From: Planctomycetota bacterium
GTDB lineage: Bacteria > Planctomycetota > UBA1135 > UBA2386
NCBI GenBank assembly: GCA_019636245.1
Contig: JAHBXX010000012.1
Location: 47,985 to 111,984 of the forward strand
Length of the DNA stretch: 64,000 bases
Direction: 5' to 3'
A model generated the notes under the pieces. The model had not been told where the DNA came from, ran no database searches, and saw only the letters and a program-made list of their open reading frames with translations. Shown here one piece after another: positions 51,701 to 58,792 of this stretch. Positions within the stretch are counted from its first letter, which is position 1; each line of letters starts with the position of its first letter. A program made the position numbers and the translations under genes.

Positions 51701-51949
51701 GCCGTCTGCGGCTTCGCCGTCGCCTTCCGTCCGCACCGCGGCGGCATCGGTCGCGACGGCGAGCCGATGGCCTTCGTCACCCTCGAGGACGGCACCGGCC
51801 TCGTCGAGGCGACGTTGTTTCCGCCGGTGTTCCGGCAGTACGGCGGCCTGTTGCAGGGGCGCGGCCCGTACGTGCTGCGTGGTCTGGTCGAGCCGCGGCT
51901 CGGCGGCGTCGGGTTGCGCGTGGCGGCGGTCGAAGCGGTGGGGGAGTGA
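48782..51949 (+). CDS. dnaE2: DNA polymerase III alpha-subunit homologue, DnaE2-like
   Basis: The 1055-residue protein starts at GTG 48782. The palm block LGRGSAAGSLIAHCLGL, PDIDLDFCWRRRDE and LVKIDLLGNRALSIV carries the three catalytic Asp residues. The C-terminal OB fold is visible (RVAVCGFAVAFRPHRGG and FVTLEDGTGLVEATLFPPVF). The N-terminal PHP domain is degenerate: where DnaE has HxDYS or HSNFS the protein has LARTHFSLL, so the first metal-binding His is Arg. Length and style fit the error-prone DnaE2/ImuC group. No imuA or imuB is in the window, so the usual mutasome operon is missing here. A NYN/PIN-like gene follows. Confidence 0.86.
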   Translation: MVLLLARTHFSLLTAPAAPRALCEEAVRRGHAHLVLADTNGLYGLLPFAREAARVGLRAAFGCELVHAGQRLVLIAQDRVGYASLCSLLSERHGVAGAGAFDLARACERHAAGLWFVCGDPRLLPALSARLPATRLLVALTGAGARAAAAATPIEVAGRKLPDPGPAWPRQQLVEAARDLGLPLCAVHEVWFPTEADFALHQLFLAVKWNRGLRGGDAAADLGGIGMASPHAHLPPRGALHAGHIGWPEAIAMAEAVLASCTLSFPERASPVFPPVALPAGLGAESRLRQLVAAGLRQRHGDAPVARARAEHELAVVERMGFAPYFLAVHAIAELARARDIPFLGRGSAAGSLIAHCLGLTEADPLRHGLLFERFLNPGRADLPDIDLDFCWRRRDELIDAVYAHFGRDHVARIATFQTCGPRAAYQEAAKVLGLPPAEAARRSKLLPWHAAEDLDLAAVAAGTPGFWRRSAPASAVADGDVLAPEREALLLAAAQRLLAAPRHLGVHPGGVVITPAPIRTHAPLERAAKGVVVTQYDMHFVEGLGLVKIDLLGNRALSIVHDCVGMLRAHGVAVPDLATIADDDAGAAALLQQGRTLGCFQVESPAMRSLLQQLGAATTERVIQAIALVRPGPAAAGMKEAFVRRARGLEPVAAAHPLLAEVFADTFGVMLYQEDVIRAAMAVAGLDATAGDGLRRQLGQRGAGAGEFDAFLVAGLRRGLPRAAVEQAWAEMARFAGYSFCKAHAVTYGRLAYRCVWLKARWPVAFLAALLQNDAGYFAPGVYAEEAKRLGATLLPPCVDAAGTGPTLVDARTIRIGLGAVRGLSATTVQAILTARAAGGAFRSLPDFLARVRPARDEVENLILVGAFDRLGTTRPELLWRLQVATTRQGQQAARRRQPPGALFAEAMAPRDVVYPQLPEFDEARRCDAELRLLGFTLGSHPVDVLWRRGRLPQRRGTVPCGRLEAHTGERVAVCGFAVAFRPHRGGIGRDGEPMAFVTLEDGTGLVEATLFPPVFRQYGGLLQGRGPYVLRGLVEPRLGGVGLRVAAVEAVGE

Positions 51950-52006
51950 GGACCGGGCGCCGCGGTGCGGTTCGCCGGCCGGCGATGTGGTAGGACAGCG
52001 CCCCGC

Positions 52007-52528
52007 ATGGCTGGTCCCCGTCGCCGCCGCGGCCCGCTGCCGCAGCCGCCGCCGCTCGGCGCGATCGTGATCGACGGCAGCAACGTGATCGCCAGCAGCA
52101 CGGCGCGGCCGCTCGAACGGCTCGAGCGCGTGCTCGACTGGTGCCGGGGCTGGCGCCCCGACCTGCCTGTCCACGTGTTCGTCGACCACCGCACGGTCGG
52201 CCGCCTCGTGCCCGAAGCCCAGGCGCGGCTCGCCGCGTGGTGCGAGGACGTCACGCCGGGCCGCGCGCGCTGCACCATCTGTCCGCGTGGCGCCGCGGCC
52301 GATGGGTTCGTGCTGGCGTTCGCGCGCGCGCACGACGCGCTGGTGGTGTCGAACGACCGCTACTTCGACCACGAGGACCTGCGCCGGAACGCCGTCACCG
52401 TGCAGTTCACGCTGGCCGGCGATCGGCTCGAGCTGTTCCCCGAGGCGACGTGGTTCCGGTCGCCGGGCACGGCGCTGCGCGTGGCGCTGGCCGACCTGCA
52501 GCAGCGCCGCGCCCCGGCTGCGCCCTGA
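52007..52528 (+). CDS. NYN/PIN-like ribonuclease domain protein
   Basis: The 173-residue product begins with a basic Pro-rich tail and then a PIN/NYN-like fold: AIVIDGSNVIASS (first acidic residue), HVFVDHRTVG, and DALVVSNDRYFDHEDL in the middle with conserved Asp residues. The ICPRGAAADGFVLAFA segment matches the regnase-like (Zc3h12a) and NYN nuclease style with K/R-G-x-A-D-D near the active site, here GAAADGF. A role in RNA processing or decay is likely. TAGGAC is seen 10 nt before the ATG. The gene converges with the MFS transporter gene (3 nt apart). Confidence 0.75.
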   Translation: MAGPRRRRGPLPQPPPLGAIVIDGSNVIASSTARPLERLERVLDWCRGWRPDLPVHVFVDHRTVGRLVPEAQARLAAWCEDVTPGRARCTICPRGAAADGFVLAFARAHDALVVSNDRYFDHEDLRRNAVTVQFTLAGDRLELFPEATWFRSPGTALRVALADLQQRRAPAAP

Positions 52529-52531
52529 GGC

Positions 52532-53755
52532 TCATCGCGGCGGCGCCGGCGGCGTCCGTTCACCTCGGTGCACGGCCAGGAAACCCAGCGCCGACAGGGC
52601 GCCGAGGCCGCCGCAGGTCCACCACAGCGCGGCCGGGCCGGCGGCGTCGTAGAGTTCGCCGCCGAGCCACGGCGCCAGCACGAAGCCGAGCGAGAAGGTG
52701 CTGGTGTAGACGCCGTTGTAGGCGCCGCGCGCGTGGGCCGGCGCGCGGTCGTAGACCCAGGCGCCGAGCTGCGGCATCTGCAGGACCTCGCCGATGGTCA
52801 GCACGACCATCGACAGCACGACGCCGAGGGCGCCGAGCGGCGGCAGCAGCAGCAGGAAGGCCGTGCCGGTGACGAGCGCGCCCAGCGCCACGATCGGCAG
52901 CGCGGCGCGCCGGCGCAGCGCGTGCACCACCGGCAGCTCCAGCAGCACGATCAGCACCGGGTTGATCGCCAGGAACCAGCCGATCGTCTTCTTGTCGTAG
53001 CCGAAGGTCTCGGCGAGCCAGCGCGATTCGGTGCTGAAGTATTGGATGAAGACGACCAGGTAGAGCACGCAGCAGACCATCGCGCCGACGAACCGCCGGT
53101 CGCGCCGCACGGCGCCGAGGCCTTTGCCGGCGTCCGGCGTCGTCGACGGCGCGACCGCGGGCCGCCACCGGCGCAGGAACAGCCACACCAGTCCGGCCGC
53201 CAGACCGCAGGTCGCGCCGTCGGCGACGAACAGCCAGCGGAAGTCCACGTCGGCGAGGTGGCCGCCGACCGTCGGCCCGATCGCCCAGCCGGCGTTCAGC
53301 GCCAGGCGGTTCAGCGCCAGCGCCTTGCGGCGCAGCAGCGGTTCGCAGCTGGCGCCGACCGCGGTGATGTTGCCCGGCCGGAACGCGTCGTTGACGACGC
53401 CGAGCACGAACACGCTGCCGGCGAGCAGCCAGGGGTGCTGCACCTGCGTCAGCACCAGCATCCAGACGCCCGTCGCCGACAGCGTCACGACCTGCACGCG
53501 CACCGGCCCGAGCCGATCGGCGAGCCGGCCGCCGAGCAGGCTGCCGAGGATGGCGCCGATGCCGTAGAGGCTCAGCAGCCGTCCGGCTTCGCCCACCGAG
53601 TAGCCGAAGCGTTCGCCGAGGTAGAGGCTCAGGAACGGCACCACCATCGCGCCGGCGCGGTTGACGAACGCGGCGAGGCACAGGAGCCACGTCGTCGCGG
53701 GCAGGCCGCGGCACGAGTCGCGGTAGTGCGCGGCGAGGCGGCGGAGCCAGGACAC
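52532..53755 (-). CDS. MFS transporter
   Basis: The 407-residue protein starts at a GTG 5 nt after the upstream stop. It has twelve predicted membrane segments, with motif A as GGRLADRLGPVRVQVV and a central polar loop of about 45 residues (WRPAVAPSTTPDAGKG). Features such as NDAFRPGNITAVGASCEP and ALNRLALNAGWAIGP are typical of the multidrug MFS group (YdeE/MdtH-like). It is at the 3' end of a five-gene efflux operon with an MFP, an ABC ATPase and two permeases. Such coupling is uncommon. Confidence 0.86.
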   Translation of the reverse strand: MSWLRRLAAHYRDSCRGLPATTWLLCLAAFVNRAGAMVVPFLSLYLGERFGYSVGEAGRLLSLYGIGAILGSLLGGRLADRLGPVRVQVVTLSATGVWMLVLTQVQHPWLLAGSVFVLGVVNDAFRPGNITAVGASCEPLLRRKALALNRLALNAGWAIGPTVGGHLADVDFRWLFVADGATCGLAAGLVWLFLRRWRPAVAPSTTPDAGKGLGAVRRDRRFVGAMVCCVLYLVVFIQYFSTESRWLAETFGYDKKTIGWFLAINPVLIVLLELPVVHALRRRAALPIVALGALVTGTAFLLLLPPLGALGVVLSMVVLTIGEVLQMPQLGAWVYDRAPAHARGAYNGVYTSTFSLGFVLAPWLGGELYDAAGPAALWWTCGGLGALSALGFLAVHRGERTPPAPPR

Positions 53756-53760
53756 GGGGT

Positions 53761-54927
53761 TCAGCCGCGGCGCAGCGCCTGCACCGGCGTCATGCGCGCC
53801 GCGCGCAGCGCCGGCCACAGGCCGCCGACCAGGCCGAGCGCCGCGGCGAAGCCGATCGACCAGGCCAGCACGACCGGCGTCGTGCGGAACGCGAACGTGA
53901 CCTCGCTGAAGGTCTGGTTCATGGTGCCGGTCTCGGCGCCCTGGAATGGCAGCACCAGCAGACAGCCGAACAACCCGCCGCCGAGTCCGAGCAGCACCGC
54001 TTCGCCGAGGAACGCGGCGAAGATCGCGACCGGACCGTAGCCGATGGCCTTCAGGATGCCGATCTCGTGCATGCGGGCGCCGATCGCGGCCAGCATCGAA
54101 TTGGTGCCGGTGAACACCGCGGCGATGCCCATGACGACGGCGAGGAAGCCGCCGAGGATCGAGAACGTCGTCGACAGCCGCTGCGTCTGGCTGGCCAGGT
54201 AGTCGCGCTCGGTCTGCACCTTGGGCTGCACGCGCAGGTCGTCGGTGTAGCGGGCCTCCAGCGCGGCGAGGTCGGTGCCGGCCGGCACCTTCGCCAGCAC
54301 ACGGCTGCGCACCGGCCGCTGCAGCGCCACGGCCAGCCGGTCGAGGTCGCCCCAGATCTCGCTGCGGTAGCCGCCCTTGCCCTCGAACACGCCGACGATG
54401 CGGAAGGTCACGGTGTTGATGCGCAGCACGTCGCCGACGCCGCAGTTGGCGATGCGGCCGACCAGGCCCTCGCCGACGATCAACTCGTCGCTGCCGGGTG
54501 CGAGCCGGCGGCCGTCGCGCAGGCGCACGTCGTCGCCGTGGATCGCGAACGTCGCCGGCTGCACGCCGCGGATCGAGACGTTGGTCTCGCCGCCGTCGAC
54601 CTTGCGCAGCCGCACGGCGAGGAACAGCTCGGCGCTGGCCAGCGGCTGGCCCTGCGCGTCGAGTTCGACCTCCGGCACCTCCTTGGCGAGGATGTCGCAC
54701 TGCTCGCGGGTCAGGCCGGATTCGCCCTCGGAGGTGGCGCCCCGGCGCAGGAACACCGCGAGGTCGTCGCGGCCGCGCTCCTGGAACAGGGTCGCGAAGC
54801 CCTGCTGCAGCGACAGCATGCCGGCGAGCACCGCGACGGTGGCGCCGATGGCGCAGACGGTCAGCAGCGTCGAGGAGCTGCGCACGAACAGGCTGCGCAG
54901 GTTGTAGCGGAACGGGACCAGGGCCAT
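53761..54927 (-). CDS. MacB/FtsX-type ABC permease, second copy
   Basis: The 388-residue protein has the FtsX/MacB design: one N-terminal helix (STLLTVCAIGATVAVLAG), a large periplasmic domain, and three C-terminal helices (ILGGFLAVVMGIAAVFTGT; GEAVLLGLGGGLFGCLLV; SIGFAAALGLVGGLWPA) ending in the RAARMTPVQALRRG motif. The start overlaps the previous stop as TGATG. It differs clearly in sequence from the other permease next to it, so the two probably form a heterodimer with the single ATPase encoded upstream. Confidence 0.9.
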   Translation of the reverse strand: MALVPFRYNLRSLFVRSSSTLLTVCAIGATVAVLAGMLSLQQGFATLFQERGRDDLAVFLRRGATSEGESGLTREQCDILAKEVPEVELDAQGQPLASAELFLAVRLRKVDGGETNVSIRGVQPATFAIHGDDVRLRDGRRLAPGSDELIVGEGLVGRIANCGVGDVLRINTVTFRIVGVFEGKGGYRSEIWGDLDRLAVALQRPVRSRVLAKVPAGTDLAALEARYTDDLRVQPKVQTERDYLASQTQRLSTTFSILGGFLAVVMGIAAVFTGTNSMLAAIGARMHEIGILKAIGYGPVAIFAAFLGEAVLLGLGGGLFGCLLVLPFQGAETGTMNQTFSEVTFAFRTTPVVLAWSIGFAAALGLVGGLWPALRAARMTPVQALRRG

Positions 54928-56096
54928 CAGCCGACCTCCCGCAGCGCCTGCACGGTGGTGAGGCGCGCCGCGCGCAGGCCGGGCACCAGTCCGGAGATCA
55001 CGCCGACCGCGAGCGCGATGCCGGCGCCGAGCAGCAGCGTGCTGCCGTCGAAGCCGAAACCGGGCAGGAACGCGGCGGTCACGGCCTGCATCGGTCGTTC
55101 GATCGCGAGCCCCAGCAGGCCGCCGAGCGCCGCGCCGAGGCCGCAGAGCAGCAGGGCCTCGCCGACCAGGAGGCCGGCCGCGGTCGCGTCGGTGAAGCCG
55201 AGCGCCTTCAGCACGCCGAGGTCGCGGGTGCGTTCGCGGCCGGCCATGATCATCGTGTTCAGCACGGCGAAGAAGATCGCGAACAGCACCGCGCCGCCGA
55301 CCATGCGCAGCAGCGCCGGCACGTCGCCGAGCATGGTGATGAACTGGCGGTTGAACTCGGCTTCGGTGGTCGTCTGCACGCGCTGCGGCCCGTTCTCGAA
55401 CATCGCGTCGACGGCCTGCTGCACGGCCAGCGGATCGGTGCCGGGTCCGAGCCGCAGCATGTAGACGCCGACGCCGTCGGGACCGACGGCGCCGCCCTGC
55501 TGCAGGGACTCGTGCAGGTAGTCGTAGTGGAAGAACATCTGCTGCTCGTCGAACGACGGCGAGCGGCTCTGGTAGATCGCCTGCACCGTGAACTCCCACG
55601 GCCGGCCGTCGGTGCGCGTGAAGATCGTGCCGGTGATCGGCACCGTCTGGCCGACCCGCCAGCCGTACTTGTCGGCGAGCTGCTGGCCGACGATGCAGGC
55701 GGTGCGCTGGCCGGCGAAGTCCTCGTAGCGGCCCGCGGCGATCGACATCTCCGGATAGCTGCGCAGGAAGGTGTCGGCGTCGATGCCGAACTGGGCGAAG
55801 AAGCCGCCCTTGTCCTGCTCGTAGCGGCCGCCGAACCATTGCCACTTGCAGATCGCCTCGATGCCGGGCACCGCGGCCATCTTCTGCTGGTAGGACAGCG
55901 GCAGGTCGACGTAGAGGCTGACCGCCGACTGCACCAACAGGCGGTTCGCCGCCGACGCGTCGAGCGTGCGCGCGAGGCCGGACGTCACCGCGTGCAGCAC
56001 GCAGATCAGGAACACCGCGACCGCGACCGACAGCACCGTCAGCGCGGAGCGCAGCCGGTGCCCGAGCACGTTGCGCAGCAGCAGCTTCCAGGGCAT
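54927..56096 (-). CDS. MacB/FtsX-type ABC permease, first copy
   Basis: The 389-residue protein has the N-terminal helix [20 protein letters not shown] and a large outer domain with DxxGG-like turns ([19 protein letters not shown]). Its C-terminal helices include [20 protein letters not shown] and [15 protein letters not shown] (the conserved permease motif), and it ends [15 protein letters not shown]. It lies 1 nt before its ATPase partner's end and overlaps the next permease by 1 nt. These permeases couple ATPase movement to export of macrolides, lipoproteins or peptides. The cargo here is unknown. Confidence 0.9.
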   Translation of the reverse strand: MPWKLLLRNVLGHRLRSALTVLSVAVAVFLICVLHAVTSGLARTLDASAANRLLVQSAVSLYVDLPLSYQQKMAAVPGIEAICKWQWFGGRYEQDKGGFFAQFGIDADTFLRSYPEMSIAAGRYEDFAGQRTACIVGQQLADKYGWRVGQTVPITGTIFTRTDGRPWEFTVQAIYQSRSPSFDEQQMFFHYDYLHESLQQGGAVGPDGVGVYMLRLGPGTDPLAVQQAVDAMFENGPQRVQTTTEAEFNRQFITMLGDVPALLRMVGGAVLFAIFFAVLNTMIMAGRERTRDLGVLKALGFTDATAAGLLVGEALLLCGLGAALGGLLGLAIERPMQAVTAAFLPGFGFDGSTLLLGAGIALAVGVISGLVPGLRAARLTTVQALREVG

Positions 56097-56097
56097 C

Positions 56098-56811
56098 TCA
56101 GACCCTCCTGGCGCCGGCCGGGCGTTCGTTGCGATCGATGCGGCCCAGCTTGCCCTTGTCGAGGTGGATCACCTGGTCGGCGAAGCCGGCCGCCTGCGGA
56201 TCGTGGGTGACCATCAGGATGGTCTTGTTCAACTCGCGGTTGAGCCGCTGCAGCAGGTCGAGCACGGCGTCGGCGGTGGTGCGGTCGAGGTCGCCGGTCG
56301 GTTCGTCGGCGAGGATCACCTGCGGATCGGTGGCGATCGCGCGGGCGATCGCGACGCGCTGCTCCTGCCCGCCCGACAGCTCGCGCGGCTTGTGGTCCAT
56401 GCGGTCGCCGAGGCCGACGAGCGCCAGCGCGCGCTCGGCCTGCTCCCGGCGCTGCGCCTTCGACAGCGGCGCCAGCAGCAGCGGCAGCTCGACGTTCTCG
56501 CGGGCGGTCAGCACCGGCAGGAGGTTGAAGCCCTGGAACACGAAGCCCACGTGCGCGGCGCGCCAGCGGGCCAGCTCGCTGCCGTCGAGCGAGGTCAGGT
56601 CGGTGTCGCCGACGACGACGCGGCCGGCATCGGCATGGTCGAGGCCGCCGACGAGGTTCAGCAGCGTGGTCTTGCCGGACCCGGAGGGTCCCATCAGCGC
56701 GTAGAAGGTGCCGGCTTCCATCTGCAGCTCGAGGTCGTCGAGCACGCGCAGCGACTCGCCGCCGCGATGGTAGGTCTTGGTGACGGAGTGGATGGCGATG
56801 GCTGCGGCCAT
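56098..56811 (-). CDS. MacB/LolD-type ABC ATP-binding protein
   Basis: The 237-residue protein has Walker A GPSGSGKT, the Q-loop ([17 protein letters not shown]), the signature [17 protein letters not shown], Walker [14 protein letters not shown] and switch His in [10 protein letters not shown]. These match the LolD/MacB mechanotransmission ABC family. It is encoded between the membrane fusion protein and two permeases in one operon, all on the minus strand. Start ATG 56811 lies 24 nt after the MFP stop. Confidence 0.94.
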   Translation of the reverse strand: MAAAIAIHSVTKTYHRGGESLRVLDDLELQMEAGTFYALMGPSGSGKTTLLNLVGGLDHADAGRVVVGDTDLTSLDGSELARWRAAHVGFVFQGFNLLPVLTARENVELPLLLAPLSKAQRREQAERALALVGLGDRMDHKPRELSGGQEQRVAIARAIATDPQVILADEPTGDLDRTTADAVLDLLQRLNRELNKTILMVTHDPQAAGFADQVIHLDKGKLGRIDRNERPAGARRV

Positions 56812-56835
56812 GGTCTGGGCGGGGTCAGGGGAGGC

Positions 56836-58248
56836 TCAGTTGGCGGCGACGCGCACGCGGTCGCCGTCCTGCAGGGTCGGGGGGGGATCGACGACGATGC
56901 GGCTGCCGGGCGCGAGCCCCTGGTCGATCGCCACGCGGCCGCCCTTGCGTTCGCCGGTGCGCACCGGCGTGAAGCGCACGCGGTCGCGTTCGACGACGAA
57001 GACGCCCTGGTCGCCGCCGACCTGCACGACGGCGGGTTCGGGCACGACGAGGGCGCGCCTCTCCGGGGCGGCGGTCTCGGCCGTGTCGGCCGGGTCGCGG
57101 AAGACGATGCGCACGCCCATCTCGGGCCGCAGCCGCTCGTCCTTGCGCAGCAGCCGCACGCGCACCTCGACGGTGGCCTTCTGGCGGTCGGCCGTCGGCC
57201 AGATGCGGTCGACGACGCCGTCGTAGCGGTCGTCGGGGAAGGCGTCGAGGAACACGTCGGCGGGTGCGCCGAGCCGGACCGAGCCGAGCGAGGTCTCCGG
57301 CACGTTCGCCTGCACCTCGAGGGAATCGAAGTCGACCATCGTGCAGACGGCGCCGCGGGCGTTGCTGCCGCCCTGCACGTTCGGCGACACGACCTCGCCG
57401 ACCTCGGCGTCCTTGAGCACGACGATGCCGTCGAACGGCGCCCGCACGTCGGTCTTGTCGAGCGTCGCCTGGGCGAGGTCGCGGGCGGCCGCGGCGACCT
57501 CGCGCTGGGCCTGGACCACGGCCAGGTCGCCGCCGGCGACCGCGAGGCGCTGGCGGGCGGTCGCGGTGGCGGTCTCGGCGCCGGCCACGGCGGCGGTCAG
57601 CGCCGCCAGGCGGGCGCGGCCGGCGTCGAGGTCGGTCTGCGCGCGCTGCAGGTCGCGGTCGGCGCCGATGCCGGCCGCGAGCAGTTCCTGCACGCGGGCC
57701 AGCTCGCCCTCGAGCCACTGCACGGTGGCGGCGCCCTCGTCGCGCTGGGCGCGGGCGGTCACCGTGGCCGCCTCGGCCTGCGCGAGTTCGGCGCGGCTGG
57801 CGACCTGGGCGGCCTCGCTGCGCTGCACGCCGGCCTCGGCCGCCGCGAGATCGGCCTCGGCCCGCTGCAGCGCGGCGCGGAACTCGTCGGCGTAGAGTCT
57901 GGCGACGACGTCCCCGCGCTTGACCACCGAGCCCTCGCGCACCGAGAGTTCGACGATGCGGCCGGGCACGTCGGACGACAGCGCGGCGCGGCGGGCGGCG
58001 ACGACGTAGCCGTTCGCGGCGGTGCCGCGCACCGCCGCCGCGGCCGCCGGCGCCAGGTCGGTGACCAGCAGGGTGCGCACCGGTTGCAGGCGCAGCTGGT
58101 CGACCAGGTCGCCGAGCGGCCGCCAGAACAACCACGCCGCCACGCCGGCGGCGCCGAGCGCGGCGAGCCGCCAAGGCCAGGCGCTGCGCCGTCGGCGCGC
58201 CGCCGGCGGCTGCGGGTTGCGGTCGATCTTCAGGGTCTGCAGGTCCAC
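56836..58248 (-). CDS. Periplasmic membrane-fusion (HlyD/MacA-like) adaptor
   Basis: The 470-residue protein starts at GTG 58248. ATG codons further upstream would add basic residues of doubtful value. A membrane anchor (WRLAALGAAGVAAWLFW) is followed by a lipoyl-like half (GYVVAARRAALSSDVPGRIVEL), a very long alpha-helical coiled coil of Ala/Glu/Gln heptads (residues about 145-280), the second lipoyl half (DVRAPFDGIVVLKDAEVGEV) and beta-barrel domains. This is the standard RND/MacA adaptor. It links the inner-membrane ABC pump to an outer-membrane channel, which is not in this window. Confidence 0.92.
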   Translation of the reverse strand: MDLQTLKIDRNPQPPAARRRRSAWPWRLAALGAAGVAAWLFWRPLGDLVDQLRLQPVRTLLVTDLAPAAAAAVRGTAANGYVVAARRAALSSDVPGRIVELSVREGSVVKRGDVVARLYADEFRAALQRAEADLAAAEAGVQRSEAAQVASRAELAQAEAATVTARAQRDEGAATVQWLEGELARVQELLAAGIGADRDLQRAQTDLDAGRARLAALTAAVAGAETATATARQRLAVAGGDLAVVQAQREVAAAARDLAQATLDKTDVRAPFDGIVVLKDAEVGEVVSPNVQGGSNARGAVCTMVDFDSLEVQANVPETSLGSVRLGAPADVFLDAFPDDRYDGVVDRIWPTADRQKATVEVRVRLLRKDERLRPEMGVRIVFRDPADTAETAAPERRALVVPEPAVVQVGGDQGVFVVERDRVRFTPVRTGERKGGRVAIDQGLAPGSRIVVDPPPTLQDGDRVRVAAN

Positions 58249-58333
58249 GGGTCGGCGCGGGCGCGGACGAAGGGCGCGGCAGGATAGCGGTAGCGCCCTC
58301 GAAATACCGCTGGCGGCGCGTATGGTGCGGCGC

Positions 58334-58792
58334 ATGGTCGTGCCGGTCGTGCGACGCATCCTGGTGCCCGTCGATCTCGCCGAGAGCCGGGCGCCGGACC
58401 TCGACTACGCGATCCGGCTCGCGGCGCAGTTGCGCGCCGAGCTGCTGCTGCTCGCGGTCGTCGACACGCCGGCGACCGTCCAGCTGATCGGCCGGCATCG
58501 CGCGATGGCCAGCGGGGACCGCGACTTCGACAAGGCCCTGCACGAGGAGGTGCGGCAGATGCTGCAGCAGTTCGTCGATGGCGCCGCCGCGCAGGGCGTG
58601 CAGGCGCTCGGCCACCTGACGTTCGGCGAGGACGTCGAGGAGCAGATCCTCAAGGAGGCGCTGCTGCAGAAGGTCGACCTGATCCTGGTCCGGTCGCACG
58701 GTCGCACCGGCATCATGAAGGCGCTGCTCGGCAGCACCGCCGGCGAGATCCTGAAGGCGGCTCCCTGTCCGGTGCTGGTGGCGCGAACGTGA
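58334..58792 (+). CDS. Universal stress protein (UspA family)
   Basis: The 152-residue product begins MVVPVVRRILVPVDLAESR and ends with the ATP-binding motif VRSHGRTGIMKALLGSTAG, then PCPVLVART. Both the DLAE segment and the G-x2-G-x9-G-S/T pattern match ATP-binding UspA. ATG 58334 is preferred because TATGGT lies 7 nt upstream. ATG 58322 would add four residues. The stop overlaps the start of the Lon-related protease (GTGA), so the pair is translationally coupled. A stress role is inferred. Confidence 0.92.
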   Translation: MVVPVVRRILVPVDLAESRAPDLDYAIRLAAQLRAELLLLAVVDTPATVQLIGRHRAMASGDRDFDKALHEEVRQMLQQFVDGAAAQGVQALGHLTFGEDVEEQILKEALLQKVDLILVRSHGRTGIMKALLGSTAGEILKAAPCPVLVART

